DNA of 38,801 nucleotides from Candidatus Woesearchaeota archaeon (GTDB taxonomy: Archaea > Nanobdellota > Nanobdellia > Woesearchaeales > DSVV01). Positions 8,862-16,908 of this stretch are shown here, one piece after another. The stretch's first letter is position 1, and each line of letters starts with the position of its first letter. Below the pieces are notes generated by a model that made no database searches, had not been told where the DNA came from, and was given only the letters and a program-made list of their open reading frames with translations. The translations under genes were made by a program, and so were the position numbers. The stretch spans positions 1 through 38,801 of the forward strand of contig JABHXF010000055.1 in assembly GCA_018657385.1 (NCBI GenBank). Direction: 5' to 3'.

Positions 8862-9875
8862 TTATCTTGTTTCTGAAGAAGGTCTCATAAATGTAATATA
8901 ATTTGCACCATGTCTTGTACAAACTTCTTTTAGTCCACCATTATATTCTTTTTCATTAAATGTTCCTGGTTTATAACCACCCATAAATGTAGGTTTTCTA
9001 AAATAATCTGGTGAATAAATTCCAATTAATTTATCTCCTTTTTTTCTTGTTCTTAAGAAATTATCCATCAATGGAGTATATGTGTTTCTTGGTCTTTCAT
9101 GAGATAATCTAAAAAATTCAATAACAGCCCATTCATGTAGCCTACTTAATTTGTGTCTTTCACTAGTTCCTTTGCTTCCCATTTCTTTATATCTGATTAT
9201 TTCATCTTTAAGTTCATGAAGGTAAACAACCAACTCCTGTGTTCTTCTAATAATATCTGGATTTTCATGACCAATTAATTGCATTGTATCGTTTCTTCTA
9301 TAACAAAAACCTTTGATTTCATCAATCACTTTGTCAATAGCAAGTCCATGACTTTTTCCACTAAAAGCAATATTATTTTCTCCTACAACAGATTGAATTG
9401 CTAATTTAAATTTAGAATCAATTACATGTTCTGGTAATATTCTATTATCTTCATCAAAACCACAAAGTTTTCTGAATACTTCTCCTAATGTATTATTACC
9501 ATCATATTTTGGATGATCATATCCAATCAAATAAATATCAAATTTAGTATTATTTTCTGTTTCTTTTTGATGTTCTTTTGTTTCTTGATTTACTGCTGTA
9601 TTTGTACTAAATTCATGAACAGAATAACCTTGTTGTATCATTATTTGCACAAAAGGATCATTTCTTATTTCTTCTGGTAAATCTTCTAATGATTTAATTG
9701 TTTCAATTCCTTTATCATATTCAAGACCTAGTTCTCTTTCAGAATTTATATCCATCATACCTTGGTGTACTATCCATCCTTCTGGCGTTACTCTTTCAGG
9801 TCTTTCTAGGACTTCTCCACCTAAACCTGCTGCCATCATTTCAAGTGCTATTCTAGAATCTTCTTTTTTACTCAT
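8862..9875 (-). CDS. hypothetical protein, orphan
   Basis: I do not recognise this 337-residue soluble protein. The N-terminal ~110 residues are polar and probably partly disordered (ETKEHQKETENNTK). After that comes an alpha/beta segment starting FDIYLIGYDHPKYDG, a helical centre with many charged residues (about 190-260), and a basic C-terminal part with aromatic and Gly residues (GIYSPDYFRKPTFMGGYKPG). There are no Cys clusters, membrane segments or P-loop. GAGGG lies seven bases before the ATG. It is convergent with the nucleotidyltransferase gene and divergent from the membrane protein at 10053. Confidence 0.7.
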   Translation of the reverse strand: MSKKEDSRIALEMMAAGLGGEVLERPERVTPEGWIVHQGMMDINSERELGLEYDKGIETIKSLEDLPEEIRNDPFVQIMIQQGYSVHEFSTNTAVNQETKEHQKETENNTKFDIYLIGYDHPKYDGNNTLGEVFRKLCGFDEDNRILPEHVIDSKFKLAIQSVVGENNIAFSGKSHGLAIDKVIDEIKGFCYRRNDTMQLIGHENPDIIRRTQELVVYLHELKDEIIRYKEMGSKGTSERHKLSRLHEWAVIEFFRLSHERPRNTYTPLMDNFLRTRKKGDKLIGIYSPDYFRKPTFMGGYKPGTFNEKEYNGGLKEVCTRHGANYITFMRPSSETR

Positions 9876-10021
9876 ATTTCCCTCATAATTTTGATATCTT
9901 TTCTGTTTATATAATCTAAATTTATCCCTATTTATAAAGTTTTCGCTTATTAACTACTTTTAAGTGGTCATTTTATGTTCTCGTGTATTTCTATTTATAA
10001 ATTACTTAATTTTTAGGTAAA

Positions 10022-10033
10022 TTTATATATAAA
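10022..10033 (+). promoter_or_regulatory. TATA box of the 10053 gene, leaderless
   Basis: TTTATATATAAA lies about 20-31 nt before the ATG, placing the transcription start at or next to the start codon. No ribosome binding site is present. Confidence 0.6.
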
Positions 10034-10052
10034 TACTTATATAGAATATTAG

Positions 10053-10646
10053 ATGGTATTAGACCCTAAATTAAGAGAAAAAGTAAAGGATTATATCTCA
10101 GATGAGTATAATAAGGGATTTACTCTTAATGCTATTGAAAAAGTTCTTTTAGATCGTGGCTACAAAAAACAAGATATAACTCCAATTATAACTGAAATCA
10201 CAGTAGGTCATACTGACTATAGACTAAAAAAAGGTATTCCTTTAATTATTATTTCAATTTTATCTATTTTATTTGTTCTTGCATTACTTTTTTGGTTTGC
10301 AAAACTTGGAATTACAGAATGTGATAATGAACAATGTTTTTTTGAAATGGCAAATCAATGTAAATCTGTAACTTATAAAATTGATGAGGCAGGTACAGTC
10401 TATAATTTTGAATCTTCAAAAGATTGTGTGTTTACGAAAACAATTACTAAAGTTTCTGACACAGAACCACAAGATATCATTGATTTGTTTGAAGGTAAAG
10501 CATTAACATGTGAGTATACTAAAGAAAGTTTTGAAACAAAATGGGTTACAACATTACTAGGTGGTTTAGATGAATGTAATGGCGCATTAAAAGAAGCTTT
10601 TTATGAATTAACAATTGCTCAATATAGAGAAGAATTAGGTGTTTGA
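10053..10646 (+). CDS. single-pass membrane protein with small N-terminal helical domain
   Basis: This 197-residue protein has three parts. Residues 1 to about 55 are helical, with a pattern NKGFTLNAIEKVLLDRGYKKQDI that looks like a small UBA/winged-type helical domain used by many membrane proteins of these archaea. About 62-86 is one hydrophobic segment (IPLIIISILSILFVLALLFWFA). The rest is predicted to lie outside the cell and contains six cysteines, probably disulfide-bonded. No enzyme motif is visible. By the positive-inside rule the N-terminal domain is cytoplasmic. It could be a small sensor or adaptor, but function is unknown. Confidence 0.75.
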   Translation: MVLDPKLREKVKDYISDEYNKGFTLNAIEKVLLDRGYKKQDITPIITEITVGHTDYRLKKGIPLIIISILSILFVLALLFWFAKLGITECDNEQCFFEMANQCKSVTYKIDEAGTVYNFESSKDCVFTKTITKVSDTEPQDIIDLFEGKALTCEYTKESFETKWVTTLLGGLDECNGALKEAFYELTIAQYREELGV

Positions 10647-10721
10647 TTTTTATTACATCTTCTAGTTTTATATTGCATTTTTAAAATTGTAAATACAGGG
10701 CATACCAAGCTTGAATTTCTA

Positions 10722-12686
10722 TTATTTCAGATAGCCAAAATAAACTTCATCAATTAATTCTATAAATATAGCAGAACTCCATGCTTGACATAAACAACCT
10801 TCTCCTTTTTGTTCAGATGCACTGCTTAATTCTGCATGATGTCCAATATATCCTTTAAACAATATTTCTTCACAAGAAGCATCAATTATTTTTTTAATGA
10901 ATTTTTCATATTTACTTTTTCTCTTATTATTTAATCTTAAATTTATCTTTTTATTCATCTTTTTTTCATGTCTATGCAGACAAATGGCTGTTAAACAATT
11001 AATCCAATACCATGAATCTCCTCGATGATAGCTATTATTGTTTTCTCCACTATATTCATTACAAAACAATTTATTGTCTTTGTCAATGGTGGCTATACCA
11101 CCCCATTTTAGCCATAGCTTTTTTAATGCATATTCAAAACATTTATCCCATTCTTCTTCTTCCAATAATTCAGGGTAAACATAATATGCAATAAATATAT
11201 TTGGTCTTATTGTTTGATCAACTTCTCCTTTTTCATTAATTCCATCTGCTAATACAGGTGATTTCCAGAACATTTTTTTAACTTGTTGTTTTGTTTTTTC
11301 TTCTAATGTTTTATATTTTAAAAACATTTTTTTGTCATAACTAATTCTACATAACTCTTTCATTAGCGAATACATTTTTAATCTCAATGCTTGTATTTCT
11401 ATTCTAAAACCATCTCTAAAGTCATTTTTTCCTTTAGGTGTTGTATCCATCCAAGTCTCTAATTTTCTATTATAGGCTAATCCATCATGTGTAAAATATT
11501 TTAGATGCATAACAATGCTTTTTCTTAATTTATCTTTTATGAATTCAATATCATTTTTAGAAAAATATTGGTTGTCTAAATATTTATGTTTTGTAAAATC
11601 TAATAAATCATTTATTCTTTTAAAACACCAGCCAACACCATCTGCACTTTCTAGTTTTGAATAAGGCATTCTATTATGTATACGACCATTTCTTGTTAAA
11701 TCATCAATTTGATTAAATAAAAATATTTTAGCATCTAAGTAATTTTCTTCATTTATTAATCCAATACTTGATATTGCTTCATCTCTTGTCCAGTATTGAA
11801 AAAACCAAGGGAGACCTGCAAAAATTCCCTTAAACTCATCTACATTTGTTATTAATCCATTTAGTGAATTTACACAATTTTTATATGAAAGTTTAACTCT
11901 TTCATCATAAATTTCCCCTTTCATTTTGCATAATGTTTTAAGATGTTCTTCTTTTTTGTAAACATTTTTGTTACAATCCATATCTAATTCATCTGCTTTT
12001 TCTTTTGCTAATTCCAGATTATCACCATAACTAAAAATTAAATTAGTTTTTTCTTTTACTTGAATGTTAATTGCTTTATATACATAACATTTAGATTTTG
12101 CTCTTCGTTTTTTGTCATATTCATATTCTTTTTGTTCCCACTTGTTTATTGATTTGTATCCTTCACATCCTTTTATTACAAGATAAACTTTATATTTTTC
12201 ATTTTTTAATTTATTATCTGAGAATTTTGTGTATTCAACAATTAGATAATTTTTTTTTCTATAGATTTTATAAATTCTTCCTTTGTCGTCGAAATCATAA
12301 ATTTCTCTACAATCTAATGTTACTTCTACATCTCCATTGTGGTTTTCTAATTTATATAAAAAAGCATTTTCATGTAAGAAAAATAATTCTTTTGTTGTGT
12401 TATCTTTATTGTTTTTATTTTCATACCATCTTTCAACATTAAAGAAATTATTAATCAGATAAATTGGTTTTTTATTTAATTTGATATCTTCAATTACTTT
12501 GAATAATGTCCAATTTATTTTATTAGTTTGTTTAAGAAAATAACAACCTTGGTATTGAGAAATATTTTTAGTGCTAGCTAAGCTTAAAAATCCACCTATT
12601 TTATTGCTTAGCATAAATGAAGGATTAATACATGGTTTAAAATCTGCATCATCCTCTATTTTATGGATAACATTCACATGATCCAT
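10722..12686 (-). CDS. amylo-alpha-1,6-glucosidase / glycogen-debranching-like glycoside hydrolase
   Basis: The C-terminal half resembles the (alpha/alpha)6-barrel GDE_C domain (GH133, related to GH15). GLPWFFQYWTRDEA at 290-303 matches the substrate-site segment with the WTRD pair. ETWMDTTP at 410-417 carries the candidate catalytic Asp, and RIEIQALRL at 428-436 resembles the family's PVEINALWYNAL. The N-terminal ~250 residues, with IGGFLSLASTKNISQYQG, look like the GDE N-terminal beta-sandwich. It would hydrolyse alpha-1,6 branches or related alpha-glucan in the cytosol; no signal peptide is present. The 654-residue length fits. GAGGTG six bases before the ATG supports the start. A sugar nucleotidyltransferase lies upstream in the same direction, suggesting a glucan or glycoconjugate role. 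Confidence 0.82.
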   Translation of the reverse strand: MDHVNVIHKIEDDADFKPCINPSFMLSNKIGGFLSLASTKNISQYQGCYFLKQTNKINWTLFKVIEDIKLNKKPIYLINNFFNVERWYENKNNKDNTTKELFFLHENAFLYKLENHNGDVEVTLDCREIYDFDDKGRIYKIYRKKNYLIVEYTKFSDNKLKNEKYKVYLVIKGCEGYKSINKWEQKEYEYDKKRRAKSKCYVYKAINIQVKEKTNLIFSYGDNLELAKEKADELDMDCNKNVYKKEEHLKTLCKMKGEIYDERVKLSYKNCVNSLNGLITNVDEFKGIFAGLPWFFQYWTRDEAISSIGLINEENYLDAKIFLFNQIDDLTRNGRIHNRMPYSKLESADGVGWCFKRINDLLDFTKHKYLDNQYFSKNDIEFIKDKLRKSIVMHLKYFTHDGLAYNRKLETWMDTTPKGKNDFRDGFRIEIQALRLKMYSLMKELCRISYDKKMFLKYKTLEEKTKQQVKKMFWKSPVLADGINEKGEVDQTIRPNIFIAYYVYPELLEEEEWDKCFEYALKKLWLKWGGIATIDKDNKLFCNEYSGENNNSYHRGDSWYWINCLTAICLHRHEKKMNKKINLRLNNKRKSKYEKFIKKIIDASCEEILFKGYIGHHAELSSASEQKGEGCLCQAWSSAIFIELIDEVYFGYLK

Positions 12687-12716
12687 TGTGCACCTCTTTT
12701 TTTAGTAATAAATTTT

Positions 12717-12818
12717 AAGTATGTAGTTGGTAATAAGTTAGTGGTTGTAAGTGAACTTATTACTTTTATACTACTTACCCACTTATGACTTCTTACTTCA
12801 AACACTTCAACTATACTT
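12717..12818. repeat. strand-biased imperfect hairpin, family F copy 1
   Basis: The left part (12717-12756) has almost no C and the right part (12757-12818) almost no G on the + strand. The ends pair as AAGTAT..AGTTG (12717-12729) with CAACTATACTT (12808-12818). An internal perfect 10-bp hairpin joins GTAATAAGTT (12730-12739) with AACTTATTAC (12754-12763). It fills the gap between the glycosidase and nucleotidyltransferase genes, and its right end runs over the stop codon of the latter. Confidence 0.55.
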
Positions 12819-13556
12819 CTCTTGTACTTCTTTCAATTCTTCATGGCTTCCAATATCATACCATGGTTCATTGAAATGATAACAATAAACTGTTTTTTTG
12901 TTTACTAGGTGATTTAGGAAGTCTCCTGTATTATCTGGTTTCTTATTTTCTTTAATACACTTCTCTAATTCTTCTATGTCTTCTTTGGTATATAAATATA
13001 TGCATGTTGCTGCTAATGAAGATTTAGGTTGGGCTGGTTTTTCTTCAAAATCAATTATTTTGTTATTTTCATCTACTTCAATTGTTCCAAACTTATTTGC
13101 TAGTTTATTTGGGTCTCCTAAATCTCTTGCAGCAACAACTGGTGCTTGATTTTTCTTAAAAATCTCAATCATATTTTTCAAATCAGTTTCAAATAGATTA
13201 TCTCCACCAATAATTAATACTTCTTCATCAATATTTTGAGAAGAAATGGCAAAATGCATATCTCCAACAGCCCCTAATCTTTCTTCATTGCTGTTTGTGC
13301 CATTATTTATTAGTTTTATTGGCTTATTGAATCTGTTATTAGATACTTTGAAATTTTCTAGCCAATTCTCAAAATCTTTGTAAAATTTGTTATTAGAAAT
13401 TATAATTACTTCATCAATATCCTCAATATGCTTAATACTATCTAAAATATGCTCAACCATGTACTTATTTCCTATTTTAAGAAACTGTTTAGCTGTATTT
13501 TCAGTTAATGGATACAGTCTAGTTGAGTATCCAGCTGCTAGTATTAGACATTTCAT
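12807..13556 (-). CDS. sugar-phosphate nucleotidyltransferase (NDP-sugar pyrophosphorylase)
   Basis: This enzyme would couple a sugar-1-phosphate to an NTP to make an NDP-sugar and pyrophosphate. The 249-residue protein has the nucleotide loop LAAGYSTRLYPLT at 6-18, where the usual GxGTRL has Tyr-Ser, a lysine in TAKQFLKIG, the metal-binding GGDN at 117-120, an EKP motif (about 172) and WYDIG near the end. It lacks the C-terminal left-handed helix of GlmU-type enzymes. It resembles RmlA/GlgC-like proteins, but the exact sugar and base are not readable. It is followed in the same direction by the debranching-like glycosidase, so glycogen or surface glycan metabolism is plausible. Confidence 0.88.
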   Translation of the reverse strand: MKCLILAAGYSTRLYPLTENTAKQFLKIGNKYMVEHILDSIKHIEDIDEVIIISNNKFYKDFENWLENFKVSNNRFNKPIKLINNGTNSNEERLGAVGDMHFAISSQNIDEEVLIIGGDNLFETDLKNMIEIFKKNQAPVVAARDLGDPNKLANKFGTIEVDENNKIIDFEEKPAQPKSSLAATCIYLYTKEDIEELEKCIKENKKPDNTGDFLNHLVNKKTVYCYHFNEPWYDIGSHEELKEVQEKYS

Positions 13557-13634
13557 TTTGTATCTCTTATATTAGTTATATCTTAATTATATTGAGGTAT
13601 AATTTATTTAATATGTATATAATGGGATGATTCT

Positions 13635-13648
13635 CTTTATATATAAAG
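13635..13648 (-). promoter_or_regulatory. palindromic TATA box, candidate promoter of the nucleotidyltransferase
   Basis: CTTTATATATAAAG is a perfect 14-bp palindrome about 80 nt before the ATG at 13556, in the divergent region. It could serve either strand; the nearer gene is on the minus strand. TTCC-taa-GGAA follows at 13650-13660. Confidence 0.45.
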
Positions 13649-13785
13649 CTTCCTAAGGAACTAATCTCATTTATAAATAAACTAAGATTATCACTTAATA
13701 ATAACAAAAACTTTAAAAAGGCAATTATGTTTCTCACATATATTCATGCTTTATTTGTGGGGATAATCTATTAGGTCAATATACT

Positions 13786-15063
13786 ATGGTATCAGCAAAA
13801 AGGAAACCAAAAACAGGCGCATTGAGAAATCTAGCTGCAACGATATTTCAAGAGAGGTATAGTCCAGGAAGTTCAGATGTTGATTATAGTTCTATTGGTA
13901 CAAAAAATCTCTTTTTATTAGTTGGTCCTGTTGCTGCAGGTAAATCAACACTTTTAGAATATTTAACTCCTCATGTTGCTAATGTAGGTTTATTTGATTT
14001 TGAAAAACACACAACAAGAAAAACAAGAGTTGTCTTAGATGGTGCACATACTTATGTTCCTGTACATGATTTTGAATCTAAAAAACGAGATGGAGAATAC
14101 TTTTTTTCATATGGGACTCATTATAAAGATAATACTGATAAACCAAAACGTGTACGTTATGGATTACCTCATTCTAATTTAGAAAGATTAGAGTCTTTAG
14201 ATGGTTTATTAACATTGACTGATCCAAACTCTTTTTCTGAGTTTTTAAAAACAATTAGGGACTTAGATAGAACAAATAATCTTGTTCCTATTCTTTTAAC
14301 TACTTCTACACATGAACATCTTTCAAATAGGTTAGCTTTTAGAGAATGTTCTGATGAAGAAAGAGTAAGAAGATTATTACAAGCAGAACCACAATGGAGG
14401 CATTACAATAGTGTTGTAGATATTTTTCCACACGTTATTCTTAATGACTCACCTCATGATTTGTTGGGGCGTGATGAGATTACTGATGAAGATGGTGAAC
14501 TTAAAGTAGAAACATATAAATCTATTGATAGGGCTTTGACTGTATTAAGAAATATTATTCATTATTACAAAAGACCAGATGTAAGTGGAGTTAATGTTCA
14601 TCATAGTTATCTTGATTTAGTTTCTAATCAATTTTTTGGTTTACCTTTTGGAAAATTAATTGTAGAAACAGAAGCAGACAGAAAAATTAAGTTTAATCAA
14701 AGTTTTCAAAGTGTGGGTGCTGGTTCAGTTACTCATAAATCTTTATTGGAAAATGCTTATATTGATGGTATGGAAATTAATGAAGGTGTGGCTTATATTC
14801 ATTTTAATAGAACTGGTTATGATAGGGATACAATGAAGGGATTCTTGGAAGCATTTCAGGGCGCAATAAAGGGTGCAGGTTATAATCTAATTGGTGCTGG
14901 AACTAGTGGTGGGTTAGAATTTTCCTTAACTGATATGCCATTTACTTTACCAAGGATAAAAGAATTAAAAGGTAATGGTGTTTTCAAAATTGTACTTAAG
15001 TATAATGGTAATTCTGAACAAGGTACCTCAGAAATTTATCAGAATATTAAGAAAACTGCTTAA
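13786..15063 (+). CDS. guanylate-kinase-like P-loop protein of unknown function
   Basis: This 425-residue protein has a kinase-like N-terminal half. It has a Walker A loop GPVAAGKST at 47-55, then HTTRKTR at 75-81 and YVPVHDFESKKRDGEYFFSYG. These mirror the TTRxxR and D-F-E-G-x-F-x-E-Y-G elements of guanylate kinases. A PILLTTS strand and an RLLQAEPQWRHYNSV helix follow. Residues from about 265 form an unrecognised C-terminal alpha/beta region, so it is roughly twice the length of a normal GMP kinase (~200). It may be a nucleotide or nucleoside kinase relative with an added sensor domain. It stands alone, with a weak TAGGTCA as ribosome binding site. Confidence 0.72.
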   Translation: MVSAKRKPKTGALRNLAATIFQERYSPGSSDVDYSSIGTKNLFLLVGPVAAGKSTLLEYLTPHVANVGLFDFEKHTTRKTRVVLDGAHTYVPVHDFESKKRDGEYFFSYGTHYKDNTDKPKRVRYGLPHSNLERLESLDGLLTLTDPNSFSEFLKTIRDLDRTNNLVPILLTTSTHEHLSNRLAFRECSDEERVRRLLQAEPQWRHYNSVVDIFPHVILNDSPHDLLGRDEITDEDGELKVETYKSIDRALTVLRNIIHYYKRPDVSGVNVHHSYLDLVSNQFFGLPFGKLIVETEADRKIKFNQSFQSVGAGSVTHKSLLENAYIDGMEINEGVAYIHFNRTGYDRDTMKGFLEAFQGAIKGAGYNLIGAGTSGGLEFSLTDMPFTLPRIKELKGNGVFKIVLKYNGNSEQGTSEIYQNIKKTA

Positions 15064-15081
15064 TAATTTTAAATAAAAAAA

Positions 15082-16020
15082 TTAAAGATGCATACACATC
15101 TTTGTTTCTGTCAAATTAACTATTATTTCATTTATATGTGCTAAATTATTTAATATAATTAATTCTTTTCCTGAAAACAATTTATGGTTTTTAATTTTTG
15201 TTAATAAACTTGATCTTAATTCATATAATTCACTTGCTCCTTTTGTATCAAACTTATAATAAATTTTGTAATATTTTCTAATCAAATCAATAACTCCATC
15301 CATAACTTTTATTGCATCATTTGTAAATTTAGGCTTAAAATAAGTCATGTCTCTGCCTCCCCATTTTAATATATCTGTTATGTTTTCAAGGTTTGATATA
15401 ATATAGAACAATATGGAAGTTTGTGTAACATCTGGGTAACCTTTTTTATTTAATAATCTCAAACAATAACTTACTAATTTTGTAATATTATCATGTCTAT
15501 CTTCAATTGTGTTTAATAATTCATCATTTTTTGTTTTAGCTCCTTCAAGAAGATCATTACCCATTTCAATTAATAAAAGAAAAATCCTTCTCAAGATAAT
15601 ATCAAAATCTTTCTCACTTGAATTAGAAATATCTTTAATTACACACATATCTTCTTTTTGTTTTAATATTTCTACACCAATTAGATGGTTAACTTCTTCA
15701 TATATAATTGAACTAATTTTTTTTCTTTCATCTTTTCTTAAATGTGTGGTCATAGGTCTTTTATAATGGATTTCAATTTCATCATAACCTTTTCTATATG
15801 CACTTCTGATATAGAATATAATTGATGATCTATCCATATCTGTAACATCTAGAACAACATTTTTATTTTTAACACCTTTTTCAGTACTAACAATAATTTG
15901 GCTTCCTTTTTCTTCAACTTCTAACTCATCACCTTTTTTAATACCAAATTGTAGTGACCATTTTCTAGGTAATGATATTAATTGAGTACTATTTGCAATT
16001 TGAATGACTTTTCGTTTCAT
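15082..16020 (-). CDS. AbrB-PhoU domain transcriptional regulator
   Basis: This 312-residue protein has an N-terminal SpoVT/AbrB swapped-hairpin DNA-binding domain (about 4-48: QIANSTQLISLPRKWSLQFG then IKKGDELEVEE). The rest is helical, with two PhoU-like three-helix repeats from about 120. This combination is common in archaea and is usually annotated as a phosphate uptake regulator. No phosphate transporter genes lie nearby, so the target is unknown. The gene is convergent with the guanylate-kinase-like gene and has only 18 nt between stops. Its ribosome binding site lies inside a hairpin directly before the ATG (separate entry). Confidence 0.88.
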   Translation of the reverse strand: MKRKVIQIANSTQLISLPRKWSLQFGIKKGDELEVEEKGSQIIVSTEKGVKNKNVVLDVTDMDRSSIIFYIRSAYRKGYDEIEIHYKRPMTTHLRKDERKKISSIIYEEVNHLIGVEILKQKEDMCVIKDISNSSEKDFDIILRRIFLLLIEMGNDLLEGAKTKNDELLNTIEDRHDNITKLVSYCLRLLNKKGYPDVTQTSILFYIISNLENITDILKWGGRDMTYFKPKFTNDAIKVMDGVIDLIRKYYKIYYKFDTKGASELYELRSSLLTKIKNHKLFSGKELIILNNLAHINEIIVNLTETKMCMHL

Positions 16021-16022
16021 TT

Positions 16023-16041
16023 AAAACACCTCCAGTGTTTT
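16023..16041 (-). promoter_or_regulatory. hairpin sequestering the ribosome binding site of the AbrB-PhoU gene
   Basis: On the minus strand AAAACAC-tggag-GTGTTTT is a perfect 7-bp hairpin that ends two bases before the ATG. GGAGGTG, the full ribosome binding site, is formed by the loop plus the first bases of the 3' arm, so the closed hairpin would hide it. This suggests translational control, for example by temperature or by the protein itself. Confidence 0.65.
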
Positions 16042-16318
16042 CAATGCACCAGAAATCTTTTGATTTTTGAGTACATTTTTTTAAATCCCCAACATAATTA
16101 TAATTAAGTTATATTTTTCTTATTTAATTTATAATAATTTGAAAAATTATAATCTTATAAATAAAATAATAATAACCTAATAATATTATAATAAATTAAT
16201 AATCTCTCTAATTTGTTACAATAACTATAAATAATTTAAGCCCCCTAAATCTATTATATAGTATTTTCTTAATCTTTATATAATTTATGTTTTTATATAA
16301 AACTTAAGTTATTTAAGC
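16042..16318. other. long, very AT-rich divergent intergenic region without a gene
   Basis: Nearly all A and T, with many short ATAAT/TTATAA words and a single AAGCCCCCTAAA island near 16238-16249. I see no reading frame, RNA gene or clear inverted repeat. It must contain the promoter and perhaps a leader for the AbrB-PhoU gene. Its AT content would suit an easily melted site, but there are no repeats that would support an origin of replication. Confidence 0.6.
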
Positions 16319-16319
16319 G

Positions 16320-16330
16320 AAATATATATA
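16320..16330 (+). promoter_or_regulatory. TATA box of the 16368 small gene
   Basis: AAATATATATA lies about 38-48 nt before the ATG. The predicted transcript starts near 16355 and includes the AAGGGGA ribosome binding site. Confidence 0.5.
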
Positions 16331-16367
16331 ATGTTGTCAGAAGTTTATAATCTAAAAGGGGACATAA

Positions 16368-16490
16368 ATGGAAGATAAGACTAAAAACAAGACCACTAGC
16401 TTAAAGTTTAGCTCTAAACAAGATTATGAGTATAAGCTTAATGAGTTAATTGGTTATAATGATAGGAAATATCTTAAGCTTTATTTTTAA
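16368..16490 (+). CDS. small basic protein, 40 residues, hypothetical
   Basis: This short frame begins MEDKTKNKTTSLKFSSK and ends KYLKLYF. It is polar and basic with several Tyr, has no membrane segment, and I recognise no family. Support for expression is the well-placed TATA box at 16320 and the AAGGGGA ribosome binding site six bases before the ATG. Codon use resembles its neighbours. It is followed 83 nt later by a second small gene. With no homology evidence it could still be fortuitous. Confidence 0.45.
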   Translation: MEDKTKNKTTSLKFSSKQDYEYKLNELIGYNDRKYLKLYF

Positions 16491-16573
16491 GGTTTAAGAG
16501 AGCTTTTATTATATAGTTCTATGTGTCTTTGTTTTCTTCATAAAGAGGTGATAGCAAGTTGAGGTGCTATACT

Positions 16574-16732
16574 ATGGAATTTATAATAGATGAAGTAGAT
16601 GAATTTATGAGTTATACTGAAGATAAAGAAAATGAGTGTATTTATTCAGAAGATGGCTCTGCTGCATTGCTAGATGGAGATCAATTAAGTCCTGAAGAAG
16701 AGGCATTTATGCGTGGTTATATGGAAGAGTAG
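16574..16732 (+). CDS. small acidic protein, 52 residues, hypothetical
   Basis: This protein starts MEFIIDEVDEFMSYTEDKEN and ends LSPEEEAFMRGYMEE. It is strongly acidic with a single Cys, and I assign no function. The LSPEEEAFMRGYxEE ending looks like a conserved C-terminal helix rather than random sequence. GAGGTG lies seven bases before the ATG. Fifteen bases further upstream an in-frame TTG at 16559 has its own GAGGTGA (16545-16551), so two starts are possible and the shorter is preferred. Together with the basic 40-residue protein upstream it forms a small-protein pair of opposite charge. Confidence 0.65.
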   Translation: MEFIIDEVDEFMSYTEDKENECIYSEDGSAALLDGDQLSPEEEAFMRGYMEE

Positions 16733-16764
16733 AAGTAATAAAAGGGTCTTCAGTTAGTAGTATT

Positions 16765-16865
16765 GGGTTCTGAGTTAGTTTTGAGCAAATTAGTCTTGAG
16801 AAAAAGGTAGTAATACTCATAATTCTTTACTGACAACTAAATCAAAACCCAAAACTCATTACTCA
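16765..16865. repeat. strand-biased imperfect hairpin, family F copy 2
   Basis: The left arm 16765-16785 (GGGTTCTGAGTTAGTTT onwards) pairs with 16830-16850 over about 17 of 21 positions. The inner part contains a further AGTAA/TTACT pairing. The right end carries CCAAAACTCATTACTCA (16849-16865), identical over 17 nt to the right end of copy 3. It stops 11 bases before the TATA box of dtdA. The left half is C-poor and the right half G-poor. Confidence 0.6.
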
Positions 16866-16876
16866 TGGCCTATAAC

Positions 16877-16884
16877 TTTATATA
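16877..16884 (+). promoter_or_regulatory. TATA box of dtdA, leaderless transcript
   Basis: TTTATATA lies 25-32 nt before the ATG at 16909, with no ribosome binding site between them. Confidence 0.65.
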
Positions 16885-16908
16885 CATACTTTTGTTTCTT
16901 ATAAATAT

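Noticed and set aside
16042-16318. Origin of replication in the AT-rich region
   Set aside because: No origin recognition boxes, no inverted repeats and no cdc6/orc gene beside it.
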